A stretch of DNA of 64,000 nt. It comes from Bog-532 sp963833835 (GTDB taxonomy: Bacteria; Actinomycetota; Actinomycetes; Streptosporangiales; Streptosporangiaceae). A model generated the notes under the pieces. That model had not been told where the DNA came from. It did not search any database and worked only from the letters and a program-made list of their open reading frames with translations. Position numbers and translations under genes: made by a program. The DNA is taken from assembly GCA_963833835.1 (NCBI GenBank), contig CAWHZI010000001.1:392450-456449 (forward strand), written 5' to 3'. Positions 16,569-25,390 of the stretch are shown one piece after another. The stretch's first letter is position 1. The number at the start of each line of letters is the position of its first letter.

Positions 16569-17606
16569 CGGCCGGCGGCTTCACAGGCGGCGGCGGCCAC
16601 CGTGTCCTTCAGGGCCTGCCAGGCTTCGGCGGCGTCCTGCGTGTGACGGTGCCCGGCGCGTAGCTGCTGAGTGAAGGCGGCCAGGTCATCCAGCGTCCAG
16701 CGGATCCGGTAGAAGCTGAGCGCGTCCGGGTTGATCGCCCGCCCGGTGGCCTCGGTGTAGCGGCGGGCCTCATCGCTGGTGTCGCCGGGATCCCCGGGGC
16801 CGCCGAGAACCCACCACAGGTCACGCTCGGGCCGGGCCAGGCCCACGGTGTCCCAGTCGATCAGCAACGGGCCGCGGTCGGTGACCATGAGGTTGGCCGG
16901 ATGCGGTTCGCCATGCGTGATGACCCGATCCGGCCCGGCGGTCAGCTGATCGGTCAGCTGGTCGAAGCTGGCCCGCAGGTCCCCGATCGGCCCGGCCTCG
17001 CCGGCTGAGAAGCAGCCGGGCCGCCTCCGAGAACGGGCCTCCGGTCCAGGGCCGGTCCAGCTGGCCGAGCGCGGCCTCCAGTACGCCCCGCAACGGGAGC
17101 CTGGTGTCGGCCGCCGGCACCTGCGACGTCGGCACCACCTGGTGCAACGCGGCCAGCATGCCCACCAGCTCCGCCCGCGCACGGGCCGGAAGCGGCTGAC
17201 CGAATTCTCCGGTCACACCATCCTTGTACGGGTATACGGCGACGGCATATTTTTTATTAACAGGCCAGACCGTCTCCCCGTCCACGGCCGGCACCGGCGC
17301 CGCCACGAACCCGAGCCCGGCCTGATCACGCAGGGCGAGCGCGGTGTTCAGGGCCAGCCGCAGGCCGGCGAAAACGGCGGTCCGGGTGGAGCCGAGCCAG
17401 CTCTTGTCGTCCAGGTCATCGACGGTCACGAACCAGCGGCCGCCCCGCGCGTACCCGACCACACCGCCCCGCTTGTCCTGCACCATCCAGTGGTAGCTGC
17501 CCGCCCCTTCCGGCACGTAGGTCAGGACGCCGGGCTGGATGTCCCAGCCTCTGGTCAGCGCACGCTTCAGCTCGGGCTCGCTGACCCCCTCGGGCAGGTC
17601 TTTCAC
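16565..17606 (-). pseudogene. APH-type phosphotransferase, frameshifted
   Basis: Two frames together encode one aminoglycoside/spectinomycin-phosphotransferase-like kinase. The first covers the N-terminal lobe (start GTG 17606, overlapping the cupin stop as GTGA) up to FSEAARLLLS. The second continues AGEAGPIGDLRASFDQL and contains the catalytic HGEPHPAN and metal-binding LIDWDT. The frames switch within 17004-17016, where removing one base from GCTGAGAAGCAGC would restore a 346-residue protein. Either the gene is recently inactivated or the base is a sequencing error. An A-rich run (codons N K K Y) near 17250 is unusual for this genome. Confidence 0.8.
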
Positions 17607-18004
17607 ACCTTCGGCGCCGCGGGGTCGTTCTCGTCGCCGACGTAGTGGATGTCGAACGGCTTGTTCGTGATGAACAGGAACGTGCAGTCCTCGTCCTGCG
17701 TCGCGCCGTGTTCCATGACCCCGCCCTCGGGGAACCATACGAACGTGCCGGCCGGGAACTGGCCCTGGTGCGTGTTCAGGGTGCCTTCGAGCACGTAGAC
17801 GCCGTGAGCACACGGATGGCTGTGCCACGGGTTGGTGAACCCGGCCCGGTAGACCATCTTGAGGACGGACATCCCGGTCGCCTGGTCGTCGACCAGCGGG
17901 ATGTGCTCCAGGCTGGCCTTGATGTACTCGATCGGGAACGGCTGCCATCCGGCGCTGTTCGTGTCGATCACGGTCAGCTCGACCGGCTTCATGGCGTCAG
18001 GCAT
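17603..18004 (-). CDS. cupin domain protein
   Basis: The 133-residue protein starts at ATG 18004 behind GGGAG. The cupin motifs are NPWHSHPCAHGVYVLEGTL (two metal-binding histidines and a glutamate) and PAGTFVWFPEGGVMEHGA. It is probably a metal-dependent small-molecule enzyme or binding protein. It forms an operon with the downstream frameshifted phosphotransferase, whose GTG overlaps its stop. Confidence 0.85.
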   Translation of the reverse strand: MPDAMKPVELTVIDTNSAGWQPFPIEYIKASLEHIPLVDDQATGMSVLKMVYRAGFTNPWHSHPCAHGVYVLEGTLNTHQGQFPAGTFVWFPEGGVMEHGATQDEDCTFLFITNKPFDIHYVGDENDPAAPKV

Positions 18005-18129
18005 GGTGTCTCCCGTCGAGGGGCGTTGGGGCCAAGTATCAGTGCGCGCGGGAACAGGGACAAGGGGACGGGCAGCCACGCGATCAGGCCGTCCCCGGGA
18101 CCGGGCGGCGCGGCTGGTATACGTGGCCC

Positions 18130-18867
18130 ATGAGCGATCTCATTGATCTGGCGGGCAAGACGGTGATCGTCACTGGTGCGTCGTCCGGCATGGGCGCGTC
18201 GACCGCACGCCTGCTGCACGCGGCCGGGGCCCACCCGGTGCTGGCCGCACGCCGGGCCGGCCGGCTGGCCGCGCTGAGCGAGGAACTCGGCGGGGCGCTG
18301 GCCGTGCCGACCGACGTGACCGACCCGGCGCAGGTAGGCGGGCTGGTGACCGCGACCCTCGACCGGTACCAGCGGATCGACGGGCTGGTCAACAACGCCG
18401 GCGCCAGCCTGCACGGTCCGCTGGACCAGGTGGACCTGGCCGAGTTCGGCCGGATCCTGCAGCTGAACGTGGCCGGCCTGCTGGCGGTGACGCAGGCAGT
18501 GCTGCCGGCCATGCGGGAGCAGGGATTCGGCCGGATCGTGAACATCAGCTCCGGGACCACCCGGCGGGTCGCGGTCGGCGTGGGCGCCTACGCCTCGACC
18601 AAGGCGGCGGTCAACATGCTCAGCGAGGTCATGCGCCAGGAACTGGCCCGCGACGGCATCGCCGTCTCGCTGCTGCTGCCCTCGATCACCGCGACCGAGT
18701 TCGGCGACGGCATGTTCACGCTCGGCGCCTCGCCGCGGCCCGGCATGGTGGCCCACAGCCCCGACTACGTGGCCGGCGTGATCCTGCGGCTGCTGCGCAC
18801 CGGCGAAGACACCTTCGACATCCCGCACGGCCCGGAGCAGCCCGGGCTGGCCGACATCAGCGCCTGA
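18130..18867 (+). CDS. SDR family oxidoreductase
   Basis: The 245-residue classical short-chain dehydrogenase shows TGASSGMGAS (cofactor loop), NNAGASLHG, IVNISSG and the catalytic YASTK. The arginines after VLAARRAGR suggest NADP(H). The substrate is not predictable. TATACG at 18118-18123 ends six bases before the ATG, suggesting another leaderless transcript. Confidence 0.9.
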   Translation: MSDLIDLAGKTVIVTGASSGMGASTARLLHAAGAHPVLAARRAGRLAALSEELGGALAVPTDVTDPAQVGGLVTATLDRYQRIDGLVNNAGASLHGPLDQVDLAEFGRILQLNVAGLLAVTQAVLPAMREQGFGRIVNISSGTTRRVAVGVGAYASTKAAVNMLSEVMRQELARDGIAVSLLLPSITATEFGDGMFTLGASPRPGMVAHSPDYVAGVILRLLRTGEDTFDIPHGPEQPGLADISA

Positions 18868-18990
18868 GCGTTCGTGCTAGCCGTACCTGGAGTTCGGGTG
18901 GGCACACGGTGGATCTGGCGTCCGCAGGCGGCAAGCATTGAGGTGCAGGTGACCGGAACGGCCGGCACCGCAGGTCACAAGGGACATCTC

Positions 18991-19233
18991 ATGTTCGCAT
19001 CGGCTCACAGCACCCCTCCGCCACGACCCATGCTCGAGCGATTCCTGATCAGGCGGGGAGAGTACCGCCATCCCCGCTTCTGGCTGGCTTTCCGCCTGAT
19101 CGGCGGCGTCTGGAACGCCTTTCTCGGCGTCGTGCTGCTCTCTTACGGGTACTGGTTCGGGCTGCTGCCGCTCGCGGCCTCGCCCGTGATCTTCTGGGCC
19201 GCCCACCGCATGTGGACCAGAGCCCAGGGCTAG
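18991..19233 (+). CDS. small membrane protein, copy of the adjacent kinase sensor domain
   Basis: The start ATG at 18991 is preceded by AAGGGAC; a longer frame from 18874 is possible. The 80-residue protein contains RGEYRHPRFWLAFRLIGGVW and FLGVVLLSYGYW, then a second hydrophobic helix. It aligns along about 58 residues with the membrane domain of the next gene (SWEYRHPHAWVAVRVICGAW). It therefore looks like a duplicated, kinase-less sensor module. Its stop lies just upstream of the kinase start, so both are on one transcript. Confidence 0.7.
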   Translation: MFASAHSTPPPRPMLERFLIRRGEYRHPRFWLAFRLIGGVWNAFLGVVLLSYGYWFGLLPLAASPVIFWAAHRMWTRAQG

Positions 19234-19241
19234 CCGGCCGC

Positions 19242-20138
19242 ATGCCGTCCACACCTACGGACACGGGCCTCCCGCCGCGATCCGTCGCCGAAAAGCTCCT
19301 GATCAGGTCGTGGGAGTACCGCCACCCGCACGCCTGGGTGGCTGTCCGCGTGATCTGCGGCGCCTGGAACGTGATCCTGGGGATCCTGCTGCTCGCCTAT
19401 GGCTTCTACTGGATCGGGCTCGCGCCGCTGGCAGGGTCGGCGCTGATCTTCTGGACTGCCTACGTCGTGCAGCGGGGCAGTGTTCAGCGGGTACATGAGC
19501 TGGAGCAGTCGCGGGCCCACGTGGTGGACGACACGGCCGCCAGGTTGCGCCGGATCGAGCGCGATCTGCACGACGGACCGCAGGCGCAGATGGTCGCCGT
19601 CGCAATGAAGCTGGGTCTGGCCCGGGAGAAGCTCGCGGACGCGGTCACCAGCACCGCGCCGGCCGACGTGGAGCGGGCTCTGGAATTGGTCGAGGCGGCC
19701 CACCGCGGGGCCAAGGAGGCCATCGTCGAGCTCCGCGAATTGGCCCGCGGCATCCACCCCTCAGTCCTGGACCAGGGGCTCGGCACCGCGCTCAGTACTC
19801 TGGCCGCGCGCAGCGGCATAGCCGTCGAGCTGGTTACCGACCTGCCCGAGCGGCCATCGGCCGCGATCGAGACCATCGCCTACTTCTGCGCGGCCGAGCT
19901 GATCACCAACGTAGCCAAGCACAGCGGCGCCCGGCGGGCCACGCTGGAGGTGGTGAACAGGGCCGGGCTGCTGCGGGTGCGGGTCAGCGACGACGGCTGC
20001 GGCGGCGCCCGGGTCGAGGCCCGCGGCGGCCTGGCCGGACTGGCCGAGCGGGTCCGGACCGTGGACGGCCGGCTGCAGCTCACCAGCCCGCGCTACGGTC
20101 CTACCGTGGTTACCGTCGAGCTACCGTCCCGGGCCTGA
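19242..20138 (+). CDS. sensor histidine kinase (NarL/DesK type)
   Basis: The protein is 298 residues from ATG 19242; a GTG at 19212 is an alternative. Two membrane helices (about residues 30-75) are followed by the HisKA_3 phosphoacceptor segment RRIERDLHDGPQAQMVAVAM and an HATPase domain with ELITNVAKHSGARRA and DDGCGGARV. There is no separate sensing domain, so it probably senses the membrane or a partner protein. It forms a pair with the response regulator 30 bases downstream. Confidence 0.9.
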   Translation: MPSTPTDTGLPPRSVAEKLLIRSWEYRHPHAWVAVRVICGAWNVILGILLLAYGFYWIGLAPLAGSALIFWTAYVVQRGSVQRVHELEQSRAHVVDDTAARLRRIERDLHDGPQAQMVAVAMKLGLAREKLADAVTSTAPADVERALELVEAAHRGAKEAIVELRELARGIHPSVLDQGLGTALSTLAARSGIAVELVTDLPERPSAAIETIAYFCAAELITNVAKHSGARRATLEVVNRAGLLRVRVSDDGCGGARVEARGGLAGLAERVRTVDGRLQLTSPRYGPTVVTVELPSRA

Positions 20139-20168
20139 CCGTCCTGTGCTGATCGAACCGGAGTTGCG

Positions 20169-20825
20169 ATGCGGATCGTGATCGCCGAAGACTCGGCCGT
20201 GGTCCGCGCGGGCCTGGCCGAGATCCTGGCCGATCGCGGCCACGAGGTGGTCGCCGCGGTCGGCAACGCCGCCGACCTGCTGGCCGCGGTGGCCGAGCAC
20301 CGGCCGGACGTCACCGTGGTCGACGTGCGGATGCCGCCCGGCTTCACCGACGAGGGCCTGCGCGCCGCGATCACCATCCGCCGCGACCACCCTAAGACCG
20401 GGGTGCTGGTGTTCTCCCAGTACATCGAGACCCGTTACACGGCCGACCTGCTCGGCGCGGCCTCCGGCGGCGGCGCGGCCGGCGTCGGCTACCTGCTCAA
20501 GGACCGCGTGGCCGACGTCGGTGAGTTCGTCGAAGCGCTGTCCCGGGTGGCGGCGGGCGGCACGGCCCTGGACCCCGAGGTGGTCACCCAGCTGTTCGGG
20601 GCCAGCCGCCGCGCCGACGGGCTTGCCGCCCTGACCGCCCGGGAGCGGGAGGTGCTCACGCTGATGGCCGAAGGCCGCTCCAACGGCGCCATCGCCGCCA
20701 GCCTGGTTGTTTCCGAGCGGGCGGTCGAGAAGCACGTGGCCAACATCTTCAGCAAGCTCGGCCTGCCCCCTTCGGACACCGACCACCGCCGGGTCCTGGC
20801 CGTCCTGCGCTACCTGGGCTCATGA
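20169..20825 (+). CDS. NarL-family response regulator
   Basis: The 218-residue protein has a receiver domain, with VIAEDSAVVRAGLAEIL carrying the acidic pocket, VTVVDVRMPPG carrying the phosphoacceptor Asp, and a YLLKDRV lysine motif. A LuxR-type helix-turn-helix (TAREREVLTLMAEGRSNGAI, then VSERAVEKHVANIFSKLGL) follows. GGAG precedes the ATG by eight bases. It is the partner of the upstream kinase. The 3' end overlaps the convergent GH59 gene by six bases. Confidence 0.92.
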   Translation: MRIVIAEDSAVVRAGLAEILADRGHEVVAAVGNAADLLAAVAEHRPDVTVVDVRMPPGFTDEGLRAAITIRRDHPKTGVLVFSQYIETRYTADLLGAASGGGAAGVGYLLKDRVADVGEFVEALSRVAAGGTALDPEVVTQLFGASRRADGLAALTAREREVLTLMAEGRSNGAIAASLVVSERAVEKHVANIFSKLGLPPSDTDHRRVLAVLRYLGS

Positions 20826-23039
20826 CGCCGGCGGTGCCTGGCCGACGCTGAAGCGGGGGTACTGGACCGGGTAGTAGCCCAGGCTGGCCAGCCCAGCCGG
20901 GCCGTTCTGGTAGGCGCGGCTGGTGACGGTGGCCACGTGGACACCGTCGACGCGGGCAGAGATGGTCGTGCCCTGGGTGGTCAGGCTCAGGTTGTAGGTG
21001 TGGCGGGCCGCCACTTTTCCGGACGCGAGCGTCGCCGAGGCCGAGCCGTTGACCGTGAGCTGCCAGGCGCCGCTGCTGTCCACCTTCAATTCGTAGCCGC
21101 GGAACTGGCTGACCAGGCCCCCGGCGATGCCCTGGAACCGGGCGATCAGCCCGGCGCCGGGCGGCGCGGATCCCGTCCCGGATCGCGGCAGCACCACGCG
21201 GGCGGAGACGGTGTAGTCGCTCCAGGTGTTGTCGCCGACGACCGCGTACGGAGAGATACCCGGGCCGAGGTAGTGCCATTCGACCGGCTTGCCCATGGTG
21301 GTCTGGGTCAGCGTGCCGTGGACGTAGCCGAAGGACCCCTCGACCGGGGAGAGCAAGCGTGCCATGCCCGCGGCGTCCTGGGTGGCGGTGTAAGGGAGCG
21401 GCGCCGGCCTGCTGGCCGGCACCGCGGCCGGGACCGCGGCGGGGTGGCCGCCGGCTCGCGACTGCCCGGTGGTCGTGGTGAACGTGTACACGTACCCGGG
21501 CTGCAGCACGGCGCTGAAGGTGCCGTCGTGCGGGCGGATGTCCCCCAGGTTCATGAACTGGCCGGGTCCGCGCAGGTTGGTGGCCCACACGTGGACTACC
21601 CGGGCGGGCAGGCCGCCGGTGACGTGGATGGTCTCTCGCTCGGCCGCGGTGGCGGCCGAAGTTTCGGCGACCAAGCTCCAGGCGGACCGGTTGGGAGCCT
21701 CGTAGGTGTCGTAGGTGTCGAATTTGCCGTCGTTCGGCAGGAGGCCGTTGGCCCCGTTGACGTGGCGCCAGCCCGGCTCGGTGAACTGGGTGGTCTGCGC
21801 GATCACCCAGCTCAGCGGCGTGACCTGGTAGTAGCCGCTCCAGGGCTGGTCGGCCTGGACCAGCCCCCGGTTCTCATACGGCAGATCCGGCGGGATCGCA
21901 TCCAGCAACGGCCAGACGATGATGCCGGTGACCCCGGCCCCGTTGTACGCGTCATTGAGGGCGCGGGCCAGTCCGCTCGGCCCGGCCTGATCGGGGTTGA
22001 CCCCGCTATCGGGGGTGGCCCCGAGCTCGGACTCCCACATTGGCTTGCCCAGACGGCCCGCTATTACCTTGGCCCTGGCCGCGACCACACACAGGAACCC
22101 GGTGGTTGGCAGCCCGCAGGTGTCGTGGATGCCCAGGACGCTGACCGCCTGGGCGAAGGCCGGGTCTTCGGCCATGTCGTCGGCGACGGTCCGCCAGGCA
22201 AACAGCGGAAAATACCCCAGCGGCCGGCCGAGCCCTTCAGAGAACTGCGGGGTCTGGTCGGCCGCGACGACCTCGGTGCGGGTGAACCCGGCCGCATCCA
22301 TCGCCTTCCGCAGGTTCACGTACCAGTCCCGCTCGACTGCGGTGCCCCGATAGTGCTCGTTCCAGCCGCCGATGTAGCTGATCGTCAGGCCGCTTTTCTG
22401 GGCGCACCGCAGCCAGTCGACGACGTAACCCACGTCGGCGGTGCTCCAGATCTTCCCGGCCGGGTCGCGGGCCCAGGAAGGGGCCGTCCACTGCAGGCCA
22501 TAGAGCTTGATCTTCGGATTGCGGGCCAGGGCCTGATGGGCCAGCCAGAACTCATAGCCGACATTGCAGGTCAGATGACCCTTGACCGCCTCCACCGACG
22601 GCTCGGAGCCATCGGAGGAGAACCCGCCCCCGCCGATCTCCAGCTTCAGCATCTGCAGCGACGCCCCGTAGTGCGGCGTGAACATGTAGTCGAGGATCTG
22701 CGCACGTTCCGGCGCGGGATAGTCGATCAGCAACCGGGAGTTGCCGCCGCCGCCGCTGAGCGCGCCGATGCCGTCAAACACCGGGCCCGGGCGGCTGCCG
22801 TTGACGACCATCGTCTGGCTTGACGTCTGGCTTGGCGCCTGGTTCGTCGTCTGGGCCCGCGTCAGCGATGCCGGTACGGCCTGGCTGTGCGACGGTGCCG
22901 CGATCGTGGCACCGCACCCGGCCAGCGCGACTGCAGCCACGATGCCCGCGACCAGCCCGGCCGCCCGCGCCGTCGCGTTCCGCACCGTGGCGTTCCGGCC
23001 CGGGTCGCCACCGGTGCGTCCCCACCGTCCCACGGACAT
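20820..23039 (-). CDS. GH59 (galactocerebrosidase-like) lipoprotein
   Basis: The protein is 739 residues from ATG 23039. A lipoprotein signal ends in ALAGC with the lipidated Cys at residue 42. The catalytic domain follows the GH59 pattern: VFDGIGALSGGGGNSRLL, LDYMFTPHYGASLQMLKLEI, SDGSEPS. GGWNEHY has the probable acid/base Glu near residue 228, and MWESELG the nucleophile near 338. Further conserved parts are WSGYYQVTPLSWVIAQTTQF and EPGW. A C-terminal laminin-G/DUF1080-like domain ends the protein. GH59 enzymes remove beta-galactose from lipids or glycans; the bacterial substrate is unknown. Confidence 0.85.
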   Translation of the reverse strand: MSVGRWGRTGGDPGRNATVRNATARAAGLVAGIVAAVALAGCGATIAAPSHSQAVPASLTRAQTTNQAPSQTSSQTMVVNGSRPGPVFDGIGALSGGGGNSRLLIDYPAPERAQILDYMFTPHYGASLQMLKLEIGGGGFSSDGSEPSVEAVKGHLTCNVGYEFWLAHQALARNPKIKLYGLQWTAPSWARDPAGKIWSTADVGYVVDWLRCAQKSGLTISYIGGWNEHYRGTAVERDWYVNLRKAMDAAGFTRTEVVAADQTPQFSEGLGRPLGYFPLFAWRTVADDMAEDPAFAQAVSVLGIHDTCGLPTTGFLCVVAARAKVIAGRLGKPMWESELGATPDSGVNPDQAGPSGLARALNDAYNGAGVTGIIVWPLLDAIPPDLPYENRGLVQADQPWSGYYQVTPLSWVIAQTTQFTEPGWRHVNGANGLLPNDGKFDTYDTYEAPNRSAWSLVAETSAATAAERETIHVTGGLPARVVHVWATNLRGPGQFMNLGDIRPHDGTFSAVLQPGYVYTFTTTTGQSRAGGHPAAVPAAVPASRPAPLPYTATQDAAGMARLLSPVEGSFGYVHGTLTQTTMGKPVEWHYLGPGISPYAVVGDNTWSDYTVSARVVLPRSGTGSAPPGAGLIARFQGIAGGLVSQFRGYELKVDSSGAWQLTVNGSASATLASGKVAARHTYNLSLTTQGTTISARVDGVHVATVTSRAYQNGPAGLASLGYYPVQYPRFSVGQAPPAS

Positions 23040-23107
23040 CCTGGCTCGCCCCCAAATCCCGAGGGTGAGACTACCGATCAGGGACGAGCGGCTCCAGTGG
23101 CCGGCCA

Positions 23108-23137
23108 TTGCCGATCGATCCGGTGCCCGCCGATAAT
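23108..23137 (+). promoter_or_regulatory. promoter of the epoxide-hydrolase-like gene
   Basis: TTGCCG (23108-23113) and GATAAT (23132-23137) are 18 bases apart, and the -10 ends seven bases before the ATG at 23145. This is a good housekeeping promoter giving a leaderless mRNA. Confidence 0.6.
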
Positions 23138-23144
23138 GGTCGGC

Positions 23145-24029
23145 ATGACCAGCCCGCTCCAGGCTCGCGTGGTGACGGCGAACGGGTTGCGGTTCGGTGT
23201 GCTGGAGGCCGGCCGCGGGCCGCTGGCCCTGTGCCTGCACGGTTTTCCGGACTCAGCTCGTACCTGGCGGTATCTGCTGCCGCAACTGGCCGATGCTGGT
23301 TTCCATGCCGTGGCCCCGTTCATGCGCGGGTATGCGCCGACAGCCATCCCCGAGGACGGCCGCTACGGGCTGGGAGCGCTGATGGCCGATGCGGTCGGCC
23401 TGCACGACGTGCTGGGCGGTGACGAGCGGGCCGTCCTGATCGGCAGCGACTGGGGCGCCGAGACCGCTTACGGCGCGGCCGCGTTCGCGCCGGATCGCTG
23501 GCGTCGGGTGGTCACGCTCGGCGTGCCGCCGCTGGCGCTCGACACGAGGATCTTCGCCGACTACGACCAGCTGAAGAAGTTCTTCTACTTGTTCTTCCTC
23601 AAGACGCCCTTGGCCGAGCCGGTCCTCGCCGCGGACGATATGGCGTTCCTCGACCGGCTGTGGCAGGACTGGTCCCCGGGTTACGACGCCAGCGAAAATC
23701 TCTTGGACGTCAAGCAGTGCCTTGGCGGTGATGGCCACCTCGCCGCGGCCATCGGCTATTACCGGGCCGATGAACCCGGGCTCTCCGGCTTCGACGCGCC
23801 GGGCCCGTACGCGGCGCAGGAGCAGGCGCTGGCCCGCTGCGGACCGCAGCCCACTCTCTACCTGCACGGGAGCCGTGACGGCTGTATCGACGTCGCTCTC
23901 GTCCAGGACGCTGAGCTTCACCTCGCGCCGGGGTCGAGGCTGGAGGTGGTGGCCGACACCGGCCACTTCCTCCACGTCGAGAAGCCGGCCGCGGTGAACG
24001 ACCGGATCCTGGCCTGGGTCAGCGAGTGA
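23145..24029 (+). CDS. alpha/beta hydrolase, epoxide hydrolase/dehalogenase type
   Basis: The 294-residue protein has the oxyanion motif LHGFPDSARTW. Its nucleophile elbow GSDWGAETAYG carries Asp instead of Ser, as in soluble epoxide hydrolases and haloalkane dehalogenases. The helical cap follows, then YLHGSRDGCID (acidic residue) and DTGHFLHVEKP (histidine). It should form a covalent alkyl-enzyme intermediate on an epoxide or halide. A second ATG at 23136 exists, but promoter spacing favours 23145. Confidence 0.88.
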   Translation: MTSPLQARVVTANGLRFGVLEAGRGPLALCLHGFPDSARTWRYLLPQLADAGFHAVAPFMRGYAPTAIPEDGRYGLGALMADAVGLHDVLGGDERAVLIGSDWGAETAYGAAAFAPDRWRRVVTLGVPPLALDTRIFADYDQLKKFFYLFFLKTPLAEPVLAADDMAFLDRLWQDWSPGYDASENLLDVKQCLGGDGHLAAAIGYYRADEPGLSGFDAPGPYAAQEQALARCGPQPTLYLHGSRDGCIDVALVQDAELHLAPGSRLEVVADTGHFLHVEKPAAVNDRILAWVSE

Positions 24030-24044
24030 GCGCCGCGGCCTGAC

Positions 24045-24116
24045 TCAGGCCGGCACCGACAGCAGGACCTTGGCCCGGAGCTGGCGGCTTTCCAGGGCCC
24101 GGTGCGCCCCGGCGGC
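24045..24116 (-). pseudogene. C-terminal remnant of a zinc-type quinone oxidoreductase
   Basis: Reading the minus strand to the stop at 24045 gives AAGAHRALESRQLRAKVLL followed by SVPA. This is the standard C-terminus of NADPH:quinone reductase/alcohol dehydrogenase proteins. Nothing upstream continues the frame; the sequence changes abruptly to MarR-like coding on the other strand near 24117. Confidence 0.6.
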
Positions 24117-24473
24117 GACTCACCGGGCCGGCGCCTGCAGCTCAGCGACCTGGCCGTCCGGATCGGGTGGGAACGCAGCCGGGTCTCCCACCAGGTCCTG
24201 CGGATGGAATCACGCGGGCTGGTCGAGCGGCGGCCGTCCAGCACCGACGCCCGCGCGACCGACGCGGTCCTCACTCCGCAAGGGCGGCAAGCGCTACGCC
24301 GGGCCACTCCCGGCCACGCCGCCCTGGTCAAGCAGCTGTTCTTTGACGGCCTCGACCCGGCCCTGCTGCCCGCCCTGCAGGCTGGCCTGGACCAGATCCA
24401 CGAGCAGATCCTGGCCCACGGCACCCTGCCCCGCCCGCCCGGCCACCAGTCTCGCTGGCCCACCGACGGCTGA
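24102..24473 (+). pseudogene. MarR family regulator lacking its N-terminus
   Basis: From about 24117 the frame encodes a MarR winged helix starting in the middle (GDSPGRRLQLSDLAVRIGWE, then SRVSHQVLRMESRGLV and RPSSTDARATDAVLT) and running to a normal C-terminus. The first ~40 residues (dimer helix and start) are missing. The GTG at 24102 is accidental, lying in the oxidoreductase remnant. A deletion removed most of the divergent pair. Confidence 0.7.
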
Positions 24474-24607
24474 CCGGGCGGCGATGGCGGCGGCCCAGTG
24501 TGGCAGCGGCTTGATGGGCGACGGATGGTGGCGGCTCGGTGGGCGGCGGTGCGACACTGAGCGCGGGTAGCGCGGGTGCGAGGGTAGCGCGTTCTAGGAG
24601 GCGGATG

Positions 24608-25315
24608 ATGTTTGGCGATCCGTCGTGGGAGGTCATGCCGGTGGCCAGCCCGGAACTGCGCCGCCGCCAGCGCCGGCGCCTGATCCGCCGCAGCCTGGCC
24701 AGCGACCCGGTGGGCCTGCCGGAACCGTTGTACCAGCTCCGCCACCGCGACCAGGTCGTGGTGCCCTCCGCGCTGGACCGGACCAGCCGCGGGTTGCTGA
24801 TGAGCGCCCAGGCCGCCATCAGCTCCGCCCTCGATCCGGTCGTTGACGAGGAAGTGCAGCCACCGGACATCCTGGCCGAACCGGCGCTGCGGTGGCACGA
24901 GTGGCAGATCGCGCTGGCCCTGCGCGACATCACCGACCTGCGGGCCGAGCACGAGTTCAACGCGGCCTCCAGCGCCGGGCCGTTGACCGATTCGGTCCTC
25001 GGACCGCAGCAGCAGGCCCTGCAACTGGCCCAGCAGGCGATCGAGTCCAGGGTCGCCGCGCTGGAGCACTACGCCGCGGAGGTCGTCGCGGCCCGGTCCG
25101 CCTTCCGTGACCTGGAAGACGCGCTGCGGATCTCGGACATGAACGACCGTTACCTGGGCCTGGTGGCCCGCACCGCCGCCGACGAACACGCCATCACCGA
25201 GATCAGCGGCCTCACCACCCAGGCCACCGCGGCCGCGCTGGCCGCCCGCGAGTCAATGCGCCAGGTCGGCCTGGCCGCCGCCGAACTGGCCCTCCCCGGT
25301 CCAGCCGCCGGCTAG
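24608..25315 (+). CDS. hypothetical helical protein
   Basis: The 235-residue protein has no recognised family. AGGAGG stands just upstream of two consecutive ATGs (24605, 24608). The N-terminus is very basic (RRRQRRRLIRR). The rest is Ala/Gln/Glu-rich and predicted to be mostly helical, with coiled-coil-like stretches (QQALQLAQQAIESRVAALEH). No signal peptide or membrane helix is visible. It stands alone. Confidence 0.65.
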   Translation: MFGDPSWEVMPVASPELRRRQRRRLIRRSLASDPVGLPEPLYQLRHRDQVVVPSALDRTSRGLLMSAQAAISSALDPVVDEEVQPPDILAEPALRWHEWQIALALRDITDLRAEHEFNAASSAGPLTDSVLGPQQQALQLAQQAIESRVAALEHYAAEVVAARSAFRDLEDALRISDMNDRYLGLVARTAADEHAITEISGLTTQATAAALAARESMRQVGLAAAELALPGPAAG

Positions 25316-25390
25316 TCCCGCGCGCCGGGTCCGGAGACGCAACTGGCTCTCACGCTGTCGCCGCATCTGTCCTGCTGGCCGGGGCTCGCG

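Noticed and set aside
21000..22823. 628-codon plus-strand frame opposite the GH59 gene
   Set aside because: Antisense shadow with no domain; the minus-strand frame has a signal peptide, catalytic motifs and a consistent length.
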